Assembly (NCBI GenBank): GCA_041552135.1
Contig: JBFELL010000029.1
Location: forward strand, 1 to 22,068
Direction: 5' to 3'
DNA: 22,068 nt
From: SZUA-186 sp041552135
GTDB lineage: Bacteria > Pseudomonadota > Gammaproteobacteria > UBA9214
The translations under genes were made by a program, and so were the position numbers. The stretch's first letter is position 1. Each line of letters opens with the position of its first letter. The notes under the pieces were generated by a model, which was not told where the DNA came from, made no database searches, and saw only the letters and a program-made list of their open reading frames with translations. Below, in pieces: positions 9,597 through 18,127 of the stretch.

Positions 9597-10498
9597 GACG
9601 GCTTCCTCTGGCCGACAATGCGGACCTCGGTCTGCAGGCGTATGCCATGCTGGCGTTCGACCGTCTCCTGGACCAGCCCGATCAGTGACTCGAGATCGGC
9701 CGCGGTCGCCGTGCCGGTGTTGATAATGAAGTTGGCATGCTTGTGCGACACGCTGGCACCGCCGATGGCGCGCCCCTTCAGGCCGGCACTCTCGATCAGC
9801 CGCGCCGCGTGGTCACCCGGGGGATTGCGGAACACCGAACCGCAGCTCGGCTGGCGGGTCGGCTGCGTGGCATTACGGCGTGCCAGCAGTTCGCGCATGC
9901 CGGCCTGTGCCGCCTGCGCGTCGCCGGGCTGCAGCTGCAGCTCGGCGGCGGTAAACCATTCGCCGGCCGGTCCCTCGACCGTGCGGTAGGCGATGCGAAA
10001 ATCGGCCGGTGTGCGGCGCTGCAGATGCCCCCGGCGGTTGACTGTCTCAACGGCCCGGACCAGCGACCAGGTCTCGCCACCGAAGGCGCCGGCATTCATG
10101 GCCAGCGCACCCCCCATCGTGCCGGGTATACCGGCAAGGAACTCCGCGCCCACCATGCCGGCCTTCACCGCGGTGCGCGCGACCTTGCTGCAGGTGGCCC
10201 CGGCACCGGCGCGCAGGACCGTCCCGTCCAGCCACTCGAGACCGGCAAGGACATTGAAGGTGGAAATGACCGTTCCGGGGAAACCGCCGTCGCGCACCAG
10301 CAGGTTGCTGCCCAGCCCGAGCCAGAGCAGCGGCTCGCGCGGATCGAGCTCGCGCAGGAAGCCGCACAGGTCATCGAGGTCGGCCGGCTGGTAATAGCGC
10401 TGCGCCCGGCCACCGGTACGCCAGGTGTTGTGACGCCCCATGGGTTCGTCGTAATGCATCTCGCCCCGCCAGGGCGGTGTCTGTTCGGCCGCCATCAT
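9593..10498 (-). CDS. murB: UDP-N-acetylenolpyruvoylglucosamine reductase MurB
   Basis: MurB is the FAD enzyme that reduces UDP-GlcNAc-enolpyruvate to UDP-MurNAc with NADPH in the cytosol. The 301-residue protein has GLGSNLL at 61-67 and the FAD-binding GIPGTMGGALAMNAGAFG at 123-140. It also has FRIAYR at 167-172, the catalytic serine S221 in SCGSVFRNP, and the glutamate E291 in QTEVRIVG. The length of about 300 and the SCGSVFRNP form place it in the short (type II) MurB group, unlike the longer E. coli enzyme. Two adjacent ATG codons (10498 and 10495) overlap the murC stop, and GGGGGGTG precedes them. In E. coli murB lies elsewhere; here it sits between murC and ddlB, as in many other bacteria. 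Confidence 0.98.
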   Translation of the reverse strand: MMAAEQTPPWRGEMHYDEPMGRHNTWRTGGRAQRYYQPADLDDLCGFLRELDPREPLLWLGLGSNLLVRDGGFPGTVISTFNVLAGLEWLDGTVLRAGAGATCSKVARTAVKAGMVGAEFLAGIPGTMGGALAMNAGAFGGETWSLVRAVETVNRRGHLQRRTPADFRIAYRTVEGPAGEWFTAAELQLQPGDAQAAQAGMRELLARRNATQPTRQPSCGSVFRNPPGDHAARLIESAGLKGRAIGGASVSHKHANFIINTGTATAADLESLIGLVQETVERQHGIRLQTEVRIVGQRKPS

Positions 10499-11943
10499 TC
10501 GGCACCCCCCGCAGTCTGCAGCATCCCGGGCAGCTGCGCCGCCACGGCGCCGATATCACCTGCACCCAGCGTCAGCAGCACATCACCGTCCTGCAGGATG
10601 TCGCGCAGCACGCCAGGCAGCTCCTTGATCGCCTCGACGAACACCGGATCGACCTGCCCGCGCGCCCGGATACCGCGGCACAGGGCACGACCGTCGGCAC
10701 CGCTGATCGGCGTCTCGCCAGCGGCATACACCTCGCCGATGACCAGGACATCGACCTCGCACAGCACCTGGATGAAATCATCGAACAGGTCGCGGGTGCG
10801 CGTGTAACGGTGCGGCTGGAAGGCCAGCACCAGACGGCGCTCCGGCCAGCCGGCACGCACCGCGGCCAGTGTGGGCGCAATCTCGCGCGGGTGGTGCGCA
10901 TAGTCATCGATCAGCAGCACGCGGCCGGCCGCGGTCTGCACCTCGCCGTTCATGTGGAAACGGCGACCGATGCCCTGGAAATGGGCCAGTCCTTCCTGGA
11001 TGGCGCTGTCGGATACCTCGAGTTCGCCCGCCACGGCAATCGCCGCCAGGGCATTCAGGACATTGTGGCGGCCGGGCAGGTTCAGCGTGACCGCCAGCCC
11101 GGCATCGCTGCCCGGACGCCGCACCGTGAAATGGGTCTGCATGCCATCCTGACGCACATTGCCGGCGCGCACATCGGCGTCCGTGTCGATACCGTAGGTA
11201 ATCACCGGCCGGGTGACCTCGGGCAGCACCTGCCGTACCTCGGGGTCATCCAGGCACAACACGGCCAGGCCGTAAAACGGCAGGTGGTGCAGGTACTCGA
11301 TGAAGGTCTGGCGCAGGCGTTCGAAGTCGCCCTCGTAGGTCGACAGATGATCGGCATCGATATTGGTGACCACCGCCATGGACGGCTGCAGGTAGAGGAA
11401 CGAGGCATCGCTTTCGTCCGCCTCGGCGACCAGGTAGTGGCCCTCGCCCAGACGGGCATGACTGGCGGTGCTGTTCAGCTGTCCGCCGATGACGAAGGTC
11501 GGATCCAGCCCGCCCTCGGCGAGCAGGCTCGCGATGAGACTGGTCGTGGTGGTCTTGCCATGGGTGCCGGCAACGCCAATGCCATAACGGAAGCGCATCA
11601 GCTCGGCCAGCATTTCGGCCCGCGGTACCACCGGGATGCGCCGCTGCCTGGCGGCCACCACTTCCGGATTGTCCGCCGATACGGCGGTGGAAACCACCAC
11701 GGCATCACACTCGCCCAGGTTGTCCGGATCATGGCCGGTGTGGATGCGCACGCCCATGCCGGCCAGCCGCCGGGTCACGGCGTTGTCGTTGAGGTCCGAA
11801 CCGCTGACCTCGTAGCCGAGGTTGTGCAGTACCTCGGCAATGCCGCCCATGCCGGCGCCACCGGCACCGACAAAATGAATGCGCCGCACCCGGCCCATGC
11901 CCTGTGGCCGGGAAACCCCGGCGGGTCGCAGTGACAGGCTCAT
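10495..11943 (-). CDS. murC: UDP-N-acetylmuramate--L-alanine ligase MurC
   Basis: MurC adds L-alanine to UDP-MurNAc with ATP, the first of the four Mur ligase steps. From the ATG at 11943 it has 482 residues. The UDP-binding motif HFVGAGGAGMGGIAEVL is at 23-39 and the P-loop GTHGKTTTTS at 126-135. Further on come EADESDASF, NIDADHL, LPGRHNVLNALAA and DDYAHHPREI, all typical of MurC. An in-frame ATG 18 bases upstream (11961) is open, but the chosen start has a near-perfect ribosome site and forms an ATGA overlap with the murG stop. Length is normal for the family. Confidence 0.98.
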   Translation of the reverse strand: MSLSLRPAGVSRPQGMGRVRRIHFVGAGGAGMGGIAEVLHNLGYEVSGSDLNDNAVTRRLAGMGVRIHTGHDPDNLGECDAVVVSTAVSADNPEVVAARQRRIPVVPRAEMLAELMRFRYGIGVAGTHGKTTTTSLIASLLAEGGLDPTFVIGGQLNSTASHARLGEGHYLVAEADESDASFLYLQPSMAVVTNIDADHLSTYEGDFERLRQTFIEYLHHLPFYGLAVLCLDDPEVRQVLPEVTRPVITYGIDTDADVRAGNVRQDGMQTHFTVRRPGSDAGLAVTLNLPGRHNVLNALAAIAVAGELEVSDSAIQEGLAHFQGIGRRFHMNGEVQTAAGRVLLIDDYAHHPREIAPTLAAVRAGWPERRLVLAFQPHRYTRTRDLFDDFIQVLCEVDVLVIGEVYAAGETPISGADGRALCRGIRARGQVDPVFVEAIKELPGVLRDILQDGDVLLTLGAGDIGAVAAQLPGMLQTAGGAE

Positions 11944-13034
11944 GCCGCCACCTCCAGGCACAGCCGTGCGACCTGCTGCGCCGCATCCGCCAGCGCCAGC
12001 CCCCGTGCCCGGGACGCCATCCCGAGCAGGACCTCGCGATCACCACCGAGACGCTGCAGCTCGGCGCCCAGCACCTCCGCGTTAAGCTCCGGCTGCGGTA
12101 ACAGCAACGCCGCACCGGCGCTGGCCAGGTAACGGGCGTTGCCGCTCTGGTGGTCATCTGTGGCATGCGGATAAGGCACGAGGATCGACGGCAGTCCGGC
12201 TGCGGCCAGCTCCGCGATCGTCAGGGCGCCTGCCCGGCAGACCACCAGGTCGGCCCAGGCATAGGCCGCGGCCATGTCATCGATAAAGGCCTCGACACGG
12301 GCGGCGTCACCGAGGGCGGCATAGTGCTCGCGAACGGCCGTCTCCTCCGCGCGCCCTGTCTGGTGATGGACGCGCAGCGAGAGACCCTCCGGCAGCCGGG
12401 CGACGGCCTCTGGCACGACGCGGTTCAGCACCTGCGCGCCCAGGCTGCCACCGATCACCAGCAGGCGCAGTTCGCCTTCGCGACCGCGAAACCGCTCGCG
12501 GGGCTCGGGCAGTGCCGCGATATCGGCGCGCACGGGGTTACCGGTATGCAGCGCTTTGTAACGGGCCGGCAGGCTGCCGGGGAAACCCTCCAGCACCCGC
12601 CTTGCCAGCGGCGCCAGCAGGCGGTTGGTGGTGCCGGGCACCGAGTTCTGCTCGTGGATCAGCAGCGGCCGGCGCAGCAGCCATGCCACCACGCCACCCG
12701 GGCCGGCAGTGAAACCGCCCATGCCAAGCACCGCTACGGGACGGATGCGCAGCAACACGACCAGCGCCTGCAGCATCGCGAGCAGCAGCATGAACGGCGC
12801 CAGCAGCAGGCGCAGCGCACCCTTGCCGCGCAGGCCCGTCACCCGGATCAGGTTCAGCGGATAACCGGCGGCCGGCACTACGCTGGCCTCCAGGCCACGG
12901 CGGGTACCCAGCCATGACACCGGCACGCCAAGCGCGGTCAGCTCCCTGGCGACGGCAAGCGCCGGAAACACGTGACCACCGGTACCGCCGGCCATGATGA
13001 GCACGGGACGCATGCGACTGGCGGCGGCGCTCAT
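11940..13034 (-). CDS. murG: lipid II synthase (GlcNAc transferase) MurG
   Basis: MurG transfers GlcNAc from UDP-GlcNAc to lipid I at the inner face of the membrane, forming lipid II. The 364-residue protein is a GT-B glycosyltransferase. It has the N-terminal glycine loop MAGGTGGHVFPALA at 14-27 and a strongly hydrophobic membrane-contact patch at about 73-98. The second loop is GMGGFTAGPGG, followed by HEQNSVPG. GGSLGAQVLN and CRAGALTIAELAAAGLPS in the C-terminal domain bind the nucleotide sugar. The ATG overlaps the ftsW stop (ATGA), and AGGAG six bases upstream supports this start over the ATG seven codons further in. Confidence 0.98.
   Translation of the reverse strand: MSAAASRMRPVLIMAGGTGGHVFPALAVARELTALGVPVSWLGTRRGLEASVVPAAGYPLNLIRVTGLRGKGALRLLLAPFMLLLAMLQALVVLLRIRPVAVLGMGGFTAGPGGVVAWLLRRPLLIHEQNSVPGTTNRLLAPLARRVLEGFPGSLPARYKALHTGNPVRADIAALPEPRERFRGREGELRLLVIGGSLGAQVLNRVVPEAVARLPEGLSLRVHHQTGRAEETAVREHYAALGDAARVEAFIDDMAAAYAWADLVVCRAGALTIAELAAAGLPSILVPYPHATDDHQSGNARYLASAGAALLLPQPELNAEVLGAELQRLGGDREVLLGMASRARGLALADAAQQVARLCLEVAA
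11950..11955 (-). promoter_or_regulatory. murC ribosome binding site that decides the start
   Basis: GGAGGT lies six bases before the ATG at 11943, within the last codons of murG. It selects this start over the in-frame ATG at 11961. Confidence 0.7.
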
Positions 13035-14239
13035 GCCATGCTCCTGCGACGGCTCGCCGCGGCCGCACCGCTGGCGGACAGCCCGTCGAGCGTGCAGCGC
13101 GTCTCGCCGTCAATGCGCAGCAGCAGGGCGATGGCGACACACATGACCACCATGCTGGAGCCGCCGTAGCTCATCATCGGCAGGGTGAGGCCCTTGGTCG
13201 GCAGCAACCCCATGTTGACGCCCATGTTGATAAAGCTCTGCAAGCCGATCCAGATACCGATGCCATAGGCAAGCGCGGCCGCGAACACGTTGCCCGATTT
13301 CTCCGCCTGCAGGGCAATGGCAAAGGCGCGCCAGACCACCACGGCATACAGGGCAATCACCACGAGCACACCCAGCAACCCCAGTTCCTCGGCGAGCACG
13401 GCAAAGACGAAATCGGTGTGCGCCTCCGGGAGGTAGAACAGCTTCTGGATACTGGAACCCAGACCGACGCCCGAGAGTTCGCCCCGGCCAATGGCAATCA
13501 GCGACTGCGTCAGCTGGAAACCGCTGTCGAAGGGATCTGCCCATGGATTCAGGAAGGTCGTCAGGCGCTCCATACGGTATGGCGATGACACGGCCAGACC
13601 GGCGAGCGACAGGCCGGCCACGCCCAGCATGCCGCTGAAGTGCCACAGACGTACACCGGCCAGATAGATCATGCCCATGGCCGTCGCCATGAGCACCACG
13701 GTGGCGCCGAAGTCGGGCTCCATCAGCAGCAACAGCGCCGCCAGCACCAGAATGGTCAGCGGCTTGAGAAAGCCGGTAATCCGCTCGCGCAATTCCTCGC
13801 CGTGACGCGCCAGGTAACCCGCCAGATAAATCAGGATCATCAGCTTGGCGGGCTCGGAGACCTGCAGGTTGAACAGGCCGGTGTTGATCCAGCGCATACT
13901 GCCGTTGACCTCGTGCCCGATGCCCGGAACCAGCACGGCCAGCAGCAGCGCCAGCGCGGCGATCAGCAGCACCAGCCCGCTCTGCTCCAGCAGCGCAAGC
14001 CGCACACGGTAGACCGGGAACGCAAGCAGCACACCGATGCCGATATAAATTGCCTGGCGCATGGCATAGTAGAAAGGCTGCCCCAGGTCGCGGTCCGCGA
14101 AGGTAATGGAGGCCGACGCCACCATCACCAGGCCCAGCGATGCCAGCGCAATGGCTGCCAGCAACAGGACATAATCCAGTCGCGGCACGCGATTGGCGGT
14201 GGCACCCTGGCGGACTGCCTGACGGCCCATGCCCATCAT
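13031..14239 (-). CDS. ftsW: septal peptidoglycan polymerase FtsW (SEDS family)
   Basis: FtsW is the SEDS glycosyltransferase that polymerises lipid II at the septum together with FtsI. The 402-residue protein has about ten membrane segments, the first at roughly 22-43. SEDS motifs are clear: GSMRWIN near 113-119, NPWADPFDSGFQLTQSL at 231-247 and YLPEAHTDFVFAVLAEELG at 269-287. The last contains the conserved aspartate D276, equivalent to the catalytic residue of the family. MSYGGSS lies near 356-362. The N-terminus and the last 25 residues are cytosolic and basic. The start ATG overlaps the murD stop, with AGGGGG eight bases upstream. FtsW rather than RodA is called from the dcw position. 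Confidence 0.97.
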   Translation of the reverse strand: MMGMGRQAVRQGATANRVPRLDYVLLLAAIALASLGLVMVASASITFADRDLGQPFYYAMRQAIYIGIGVLLAFPVYRVRLALLEQSGLVLLIAALALLLAVLVPGIGHEVNGSMRWINTGLFNLQVSEPAKLMILIYLAGYLARHGEELRERITGFLKPLTILVLAALLLLMEPDFGATVVLMATAMGMIYLAGVRLWHFSGMLGVAGLSLAGLAVSSPYRMERLTTFLNPWADPFDSGFQLTQSLIAIGRGELSGVGLGSSIQKLFYLPEAHTDFVFAVLAEELGLLGVLVVIALYAVVVWRAFAIALQAEKSGNVFAAALAYGIGIWIGLQSFINMGVNMGLLPTKGLTLPMMSYGGSSMVVMCVAIALLLRIDGETRCTLDGLSASGAAAASRRRSMA

Positions 14240-15606
14240 GACTGCAGCCCCCTGACGGCCCGGCTGAAGATCTCGCCACGCTCCTCGAAATTACGGAACA
14301 TGTCGGTGCTGGCACAGGCCGGCGACAGCAGTACGCTGTCTCCGGGGCGGGCCAGTTCGCCTGCCAGCCGGACGGCGTCCACCATGTCAGACGCCGTCGC
14401 CAGCGGCACCGCCCCCTGCAGCACCTGCTGCAGTCGTGGTGCATCCTTGCCGATCAGTACAGCGGCGCGACCCTGGCGCTGCATGGCATCGCGCAGCGGC
14501 GTGAGGTCGGCGCCCTTGGCATCGCCGCCTGCGATCAGCACCACCCTGCCGTCAACGCTGCCGATGGCGGCCAGCGTGGCACCGACGTTGGTGCCCTTGG
14601 AATCGTTGTACCAGTGCACGCCGTCGCGCTCCGCAACCGTTTGCATGCGATGCGGCAGTCCCTGGAACTCGGCCAGCGTGGCAACCATGGCCTGCTGGTC
14701 CAGCCCCGCGGCCGAACCCAGCGCCAGCGCCGCCAGCGCGTTGCTGAGGTTGTGCCTGCCGGGCATGCGGATATCCGCCACCGGCATCACCGGCTGCGCC
14801 CCCTGCGCCAGCCAGGGCTCGCCGTGGTACCCGATCACCCCGAACCCGGCGGCATCCACCGGCGTCTGCGTGGTGTAGGTGATGACGGGATGCCGCGGAT
14901 CGGCCATCCCGCAGACCAGCGGGTCATCCCGATTGACGACCTGCACGCCGGCATTGCGGTAGACCGTCTGCTTGGCCTGGAGGTAGGCATCGAGGTGCGG
15001 ATAGCGGTCCATGTGGTCGGCACTGATGTTGAGCACGACCGCCGCGGCCGCGCGCAGCGAGTGCGTGGTCTCCAGCTGGAAGCTGGAGAGTTCGAGCACA
15101 TACAGGTCGGGCTCGCTGTCCTGCAGCAGGTCGAGCGCCGGTGTGCCGATATTGCCGCCGGTCCTGACCGCCTTGCCGGCGCGCTGTGCCATGGCGCTCA
15201 GCAGCGTCGTCACGGTGCTCTTGCCATTGGAGCCGGTGATGGCAATCACGGGGGCGCTGGCCGCCTGCACAAACAGTTCGATGTCACCAATGACCGGTAC
15301 GCCGCGCACTGCAGCGGCGGCAATCTGCGGCTCGTGCGTGGAGACCCCCGGGCTGACCACTATCCGGTCGGCGCGGGCAAACGCCGCCGCGTCGAAGCCG
15401 CCGAGGAACAGCGCCACGTCAGCCGGCAGCGCCTCGCGCATGGCGGCCAGCCCGGGTGGCTGCTCGCGGCTGTCGACCACGGCCACCTCGACGCCCTGCC
15501 GTGACAGGTAGCGCGCCACCGAAAGACCGGTCTTGCCCAGCCCGACGATCAGCGTCCTGTGCGCGTTGTCACTCATATGCATCATTACCGAAGCCGGAAC
15601 CGCCAT
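14236..15606 (-). CDS. murD: UDP-MurNAc-L-alanine--D-glutamate ligase MurD
   Basis: MurD adds D-glutamate to UDP-MurNAc-L-Ala. From the ATG at 15606 it has 456 residues, slightly long for the family. The conserved sequence begins at about residue 17 (RTLIVGLGKTGLSVARYL), so the starts at 15585, 15582 or 15576 (MSDNAHRTLIVG) are also possible. I kept 15606 because AGGCGG lies four bases before it; the others have no clear site. The P-loop GSNGKST is at 125-131, followed by LELSSFQLE, NISADHMDRY, MPGRHNLSNALAA and YNDSKGTN. It is separated from mraY by a 63-base gap in which I see no regulatory feature, and overlaps ftsW by four bases. Confidence 0.96.
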   Translation of the reverse strand: MAVPASVMMHMSDNAHRTLIVGLGKTGLSVARYLSRQGVEVAVVDSREQPPGLAAMREALPADVALFLGGFDAAAFARADRIVVSPGVSTHEPQIAAAAVRGVPVIGDIELFVQAASAPVIAITGSNGKSTVTTLLSAMAQRAGKAVRTGGNIGTPALDLLQDSEPDLYVLELSSFQLETTHSLRAAAAVVLNISADHMDRYPHLDAYLQAKQTVYRNAGVQVVNRDDPLVCGMADPRHPVITYTTQTPVDAAGFGVIGYHGEPWLAQGAQPVMPVADIRMPGRHNLSNALAALALGSAAGLDQQAMVATLAEFQGLPHRMQTVAERDGVHWYNDSKGTNVGATLAAIGSVDGRVVLIAGGDAKGADLTPLRDAMQRQGRAAVLIGKDAPRLQQVLQGAVPLATASDMVDAVRLAGELARPGDSVLLSPACASTDMFRNFEERGEIFSRAVRGLQS

Positions 15607-15669
15607 TAGCCCGCCTGCACCTCATACCCGAATTGCCATCCGGTCAGTGTCGTCATGTTCCCCATCGAC

Positions 15670-16752
15670 TCAGCGGATCTTCAGCGTCGCGAGGCCGATC
15701 AGCACGAGAATGACCGTGATGATCCAGAACCGGACAATGACCCGGGGTTCGGGCCAGCCCTTGAGTTCGAAGTGATGATGCAGCGGCGCCATGCGGAATA
15801 TCCGCTTGCCGGTCAGCTTGTACGAGGCCACCTGCAGCATTACCGACACCGTTTCCATCACGAACACGCCGGCCATGATCAGGAACACCAGCTCCTGGCG
15901 CACCAGCACCGCGACGATGCCGAGCGCCGCACCCAGTGCCAGCGCGCCCACATCGCCCATGAAGACCATGGCGGGGTAGGCGTTGAACCAGAGAAAGCCG
16001 AGACCGGCGCCCACCAGGGCGCCGCAGAACACCACCACCTCGGCCGCATCGCGGATGTAGGGAATACCGAGGTAGACGGCGAACTTGACGTTACCGGTCG
16101 CGTAGGCGAAGACACCGAGTGCCGCGGCGATCAGCACGGTCGGCAGGATGGCGAGGCCGTCGAGACCGTCAGTGAGATTGACGGCATTGCTGGAGCCGAC
16201 GATGACGAAGTAGACCAGTACCACATAGACCCAGCCGAGACTGACGGCAACGTCCTTGAAGAACGGCACGATCAGCGTGGTTTCGGCCGGCGTCACTGCG
16301 CTGAGGTACAGGAACAGGGCGACACCGAGTCCCACGACGGACTGCCAGAACATCTTTGCCCGTGCCGGCAGGCCGTCGGAATTCTTCAGCACAAGCTTGC
16401 GGTAGTCGTCTATCCAGCCGATGATGCCGAACAGCAGCGTCACCAGCAGCACCACCCAGACATAACGGTTGCCGAGGTCGGCCCACAGCAGCGTCGCGAT
16501 GGCGACCGCGACCAGGATCATCGCGCCGCCCATGGTCGGTGTGCCCGCCTTGACCAGGTGCGTCTCCGGACCGTCATCCCGTATCGGCTGGCCGATCTGG
16601 TAGCGACCGAGGCGGCGGATCATTTCCGGCCCGATGACAAACGACAGCAGCAGCGCCGTCAGGACGCCGAAAATCGCGCGCAGCGTCAGGTACTGGAAGA
16701 CATTGAAGCCGCTGTAGTACTGGCTCAGGTAATCAGCAAGGTAGACCAGCAT
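15670..16752 (-). CDS. mraY: phospho-MurNAc-pentapeptide translocase MraY
   Basis: MraY transfers phospho-MurNAc-pentapeptide to undecaprenyl phosphate, making lipid I in the inner membrane. From the ATG at 16752 the protein has 360 residues, the same as E. coli. It has about ten membrane segments. Active-site motifs are intact: D115 and D116 in GWIDDYRK, NLTDGLDGLA at 192-201, FMGDVGALALG near 264-274, and MAPLHHHFE at 321-329 with the three histidines H325-H327. The frame remains open upstream into murF, but the family N-terminus (MLVYLADYLSQYYSGFNVFQ) fixes the start. The murF stop is one base away. A ribosome site (GGAGG) lies about 12 bases upstream, which is rather far. Confidence 0.98.
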   Translation of the reverse strand: MLVYLADYLSQYYSGFNVFQYLTLRAIFGVLTALLLSFVIGPEMIRRLGRYQIGQPIRDDGPETHLVKAGTPTMGGAMILVAVAIATLLWADLGNRYVWVVLLVTLLFGIIGWIDDYRKLVLKNSDGLPARAKMFWQSVVGLGVALFLYLSAVTPAETTLIVPFFKDVAVSLGWVYVVLVYFVIVGSSNAVNLTDGLDGLAILPTVLIAAALGVFAYATGNVKFAVYLGIPYIRDAAEVVVFCGALVGAGLGFLWFNAYPAMVFMGDVGALALGAALGIVAVLVRQELVFLIMAGVFVMETVSVMLQVASYKLTGKRIFRMAPLHHHFELKGWPEPRVIVRFWIITVILVLIGLATLKIR

Positions 16753-16753
16753 G

Positions 16754-18127
16754 CTAGTGTCTCGCCTCCGCTTTGCTTGATGTGCTGTGCACGCTGGCGC
16801 CAAGCCGCTCGACGACCCGCTCCATGCGCATGCGCCGTGAACCCTTGACGAGAATGTGCACGTCCCCGTGCAGGCCGGCCTGCAGCGCCTCGAGCAGGTC
16901 GGTCTGCGAGTCACAGGCCGTACCGCCGCCAAAGCCCGGAACGGCCTCCTGCGCCAGCTCGCCCAGCGTGAACAGCCGGTCGATGCCGGCATCCCTCGCA
17001 CGGCGGCCGGCCTCGCGATGCAGCACCGCTGCGGCACCGCCCAGTTCGCCCATGTCACCCAGGACCAGCCATTTCTCGCCGTCAGCCATGGCCAGCACAT
17101 CGATGGCAACCGCCAGCGATTCGGGATTGGCGTTGTAGGTGTCATCGATCACGGTGACGCCGCCCGGCAGCCGGTGGATGTTGAAGCGCCCGGCAACCGG
17201 CACCAGTGATTCAAGACCGCGACCGATGCAGTCAAGCCCGACACCGGCTGCCAGCGCGGCGGCGGTCGCGGCAAGCGCGTTCATGACATTATGGCGGCCG
17301 GGCAGCGGCAGGCGCAGCGCAAGATCACCCGCGGGCGTATGCAAGGCCATATCGGAGCCGGCCGGATCGCCCTGCCAGTCGGCCGTCACGGCAGCCTCAT
17401 GCGCCAGGCCGAAATCGATGACCCGGCTGTCGCCCGCCAGCTCGCGCCACAACCCGGCATAGCGGTCATCGGCGTTGATCACGGCGATGTCCTCGCTGCC
17501 AAGGCAGGCAAACACCTCGCCCTTGGCGCGCGCCACACCGTCGAGGTCGCCAAAACCCTCCAGGTGCGCCGGTCCGGCGTTGGTCACCACGGCAATCGTC
17601 GGCCGCGCGATGCGCGCCAGGTAGTCGATCTCGCCGGGATGGTTGGCGCCCATTTCAATGACAGCAAAGCGGTCTTCCGCCGCCAGTCGGAACAGCGTCA
17701 GCGGTACGCCGATGTCGTTGTTCAGGTTGCCCTGCGTTGACAGGGTCTGCCCGGCGCACTCCAGTATGGCCTGGGTCATCGACCGTACGGTGGTCTTGCC
17801 GTTGCTGCCGGTAATGGCGATGACCGGCAGGTCAAAGCATGAGCGCCAGTGTCCCGCAAGCCGCCCCAGCGCCAGACGGGTATCGTCGACCTCCAGCAAC
17901 GGCAGGTCGCTGTCCACGGCCCGGCTGACCGCAGCCGCCGCCGCGCCCTGCCCGGATGCCACTTCCAGATAGTCATGGCCGTCGAAGTTCGGCCCCTGCA
18001 GGGCGACAAACAGGTTGCCGGCCTGCAGACGCCGGCTGTCGGTGCTGACACCGCGAAACATGACGTCGCCGTCCCGGCAGTGACCATCGAGCACCCTGGC
18101 GGCTTCCGAAAGCGGCATCGTCATCAT
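16754..18127 (-). CDS. murF: UDP-MurNAc-tripeptide--D-Ala-D-Ala ligase MurF
   Basis: MurF adds the D-Ala-D-Ala dipeptide made by Ddl, completing the cytosolic pentapeptide precursor. From the ATG at 18127 it has 457 residues. The N-terminal domain carries VSTDSRRLQAGNLFVAL at 27-43. The P-loop GSNGKTT is at 107-113, followed by EMGANHPGEI, LPGRHNVMNALAA and DDTYNANPES, all characteristic of MurF. I prefer 18127 because it forms the ATGA overlap with the murE stop seen at most junctions here; an in-frame ATG at 18136 would add three residues. The ribosome site is modest (GGGA, nine bases away). It ends one base before the mraY start. Confidence 0.97.
   Translation of the reverse strand: MMTMPLSEAARVLDGHCRDGDVMFRGVSTDSRRLQAGNLFVALQGPNFDGHDYLEVASGQGAAAAAVSRAVDSDLPLLEVDDTRLALGRLAGHWRSCFDLPVIAITGSNGKTTVRSMTQAILECAGQTLSTQGNLNNDIGVPLTLFRLAAEDRFAVIEMGANHPGEIDYLARIARPTIAVVTNAGPAHLEGFGDLDGVARAKGEVFACLGSEDIAVINADDRYAGLWRELAGDSRVIDFGLAHEAAVTADWQGDPAGSDMALHTPAGDLALRLPLPGRHNVMNALAATAAALAAGVGLDCIGRGLESLVPVAGRFNIHRLPGGVTVIDDTYNANPESLAVAIDVLAMADGEKWLVLGDMGELGGAAAVLHREAGRRARDAGIDRLFTLGELAQEAVPGFGGGTACDSQTDLLEALQAGLHGDVHILVKGSRRMRMERVVERLGASVHSTSSKAEARH

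Noticed and set aside
10477..11934. 485-codon plus-strand frame opposite murC
   Set aside because: It is codon-aligned with murC on the other strand, with no ribosome site or domain that I recognise.
15655..16848. 397-codon plus-strand frame opposite mraY
   Set aside because: Composition is dominated by His, Asp, Gln and Arg, as expected for the complement of a membrane-protein gene.
16753..17145. N-terminal extension of mraY to a 491-residue protein
   Set aside because: The upstream part lies inside murF in another frame and has no MraY similarity. The family N-terminus starts at the ATG at 16752.
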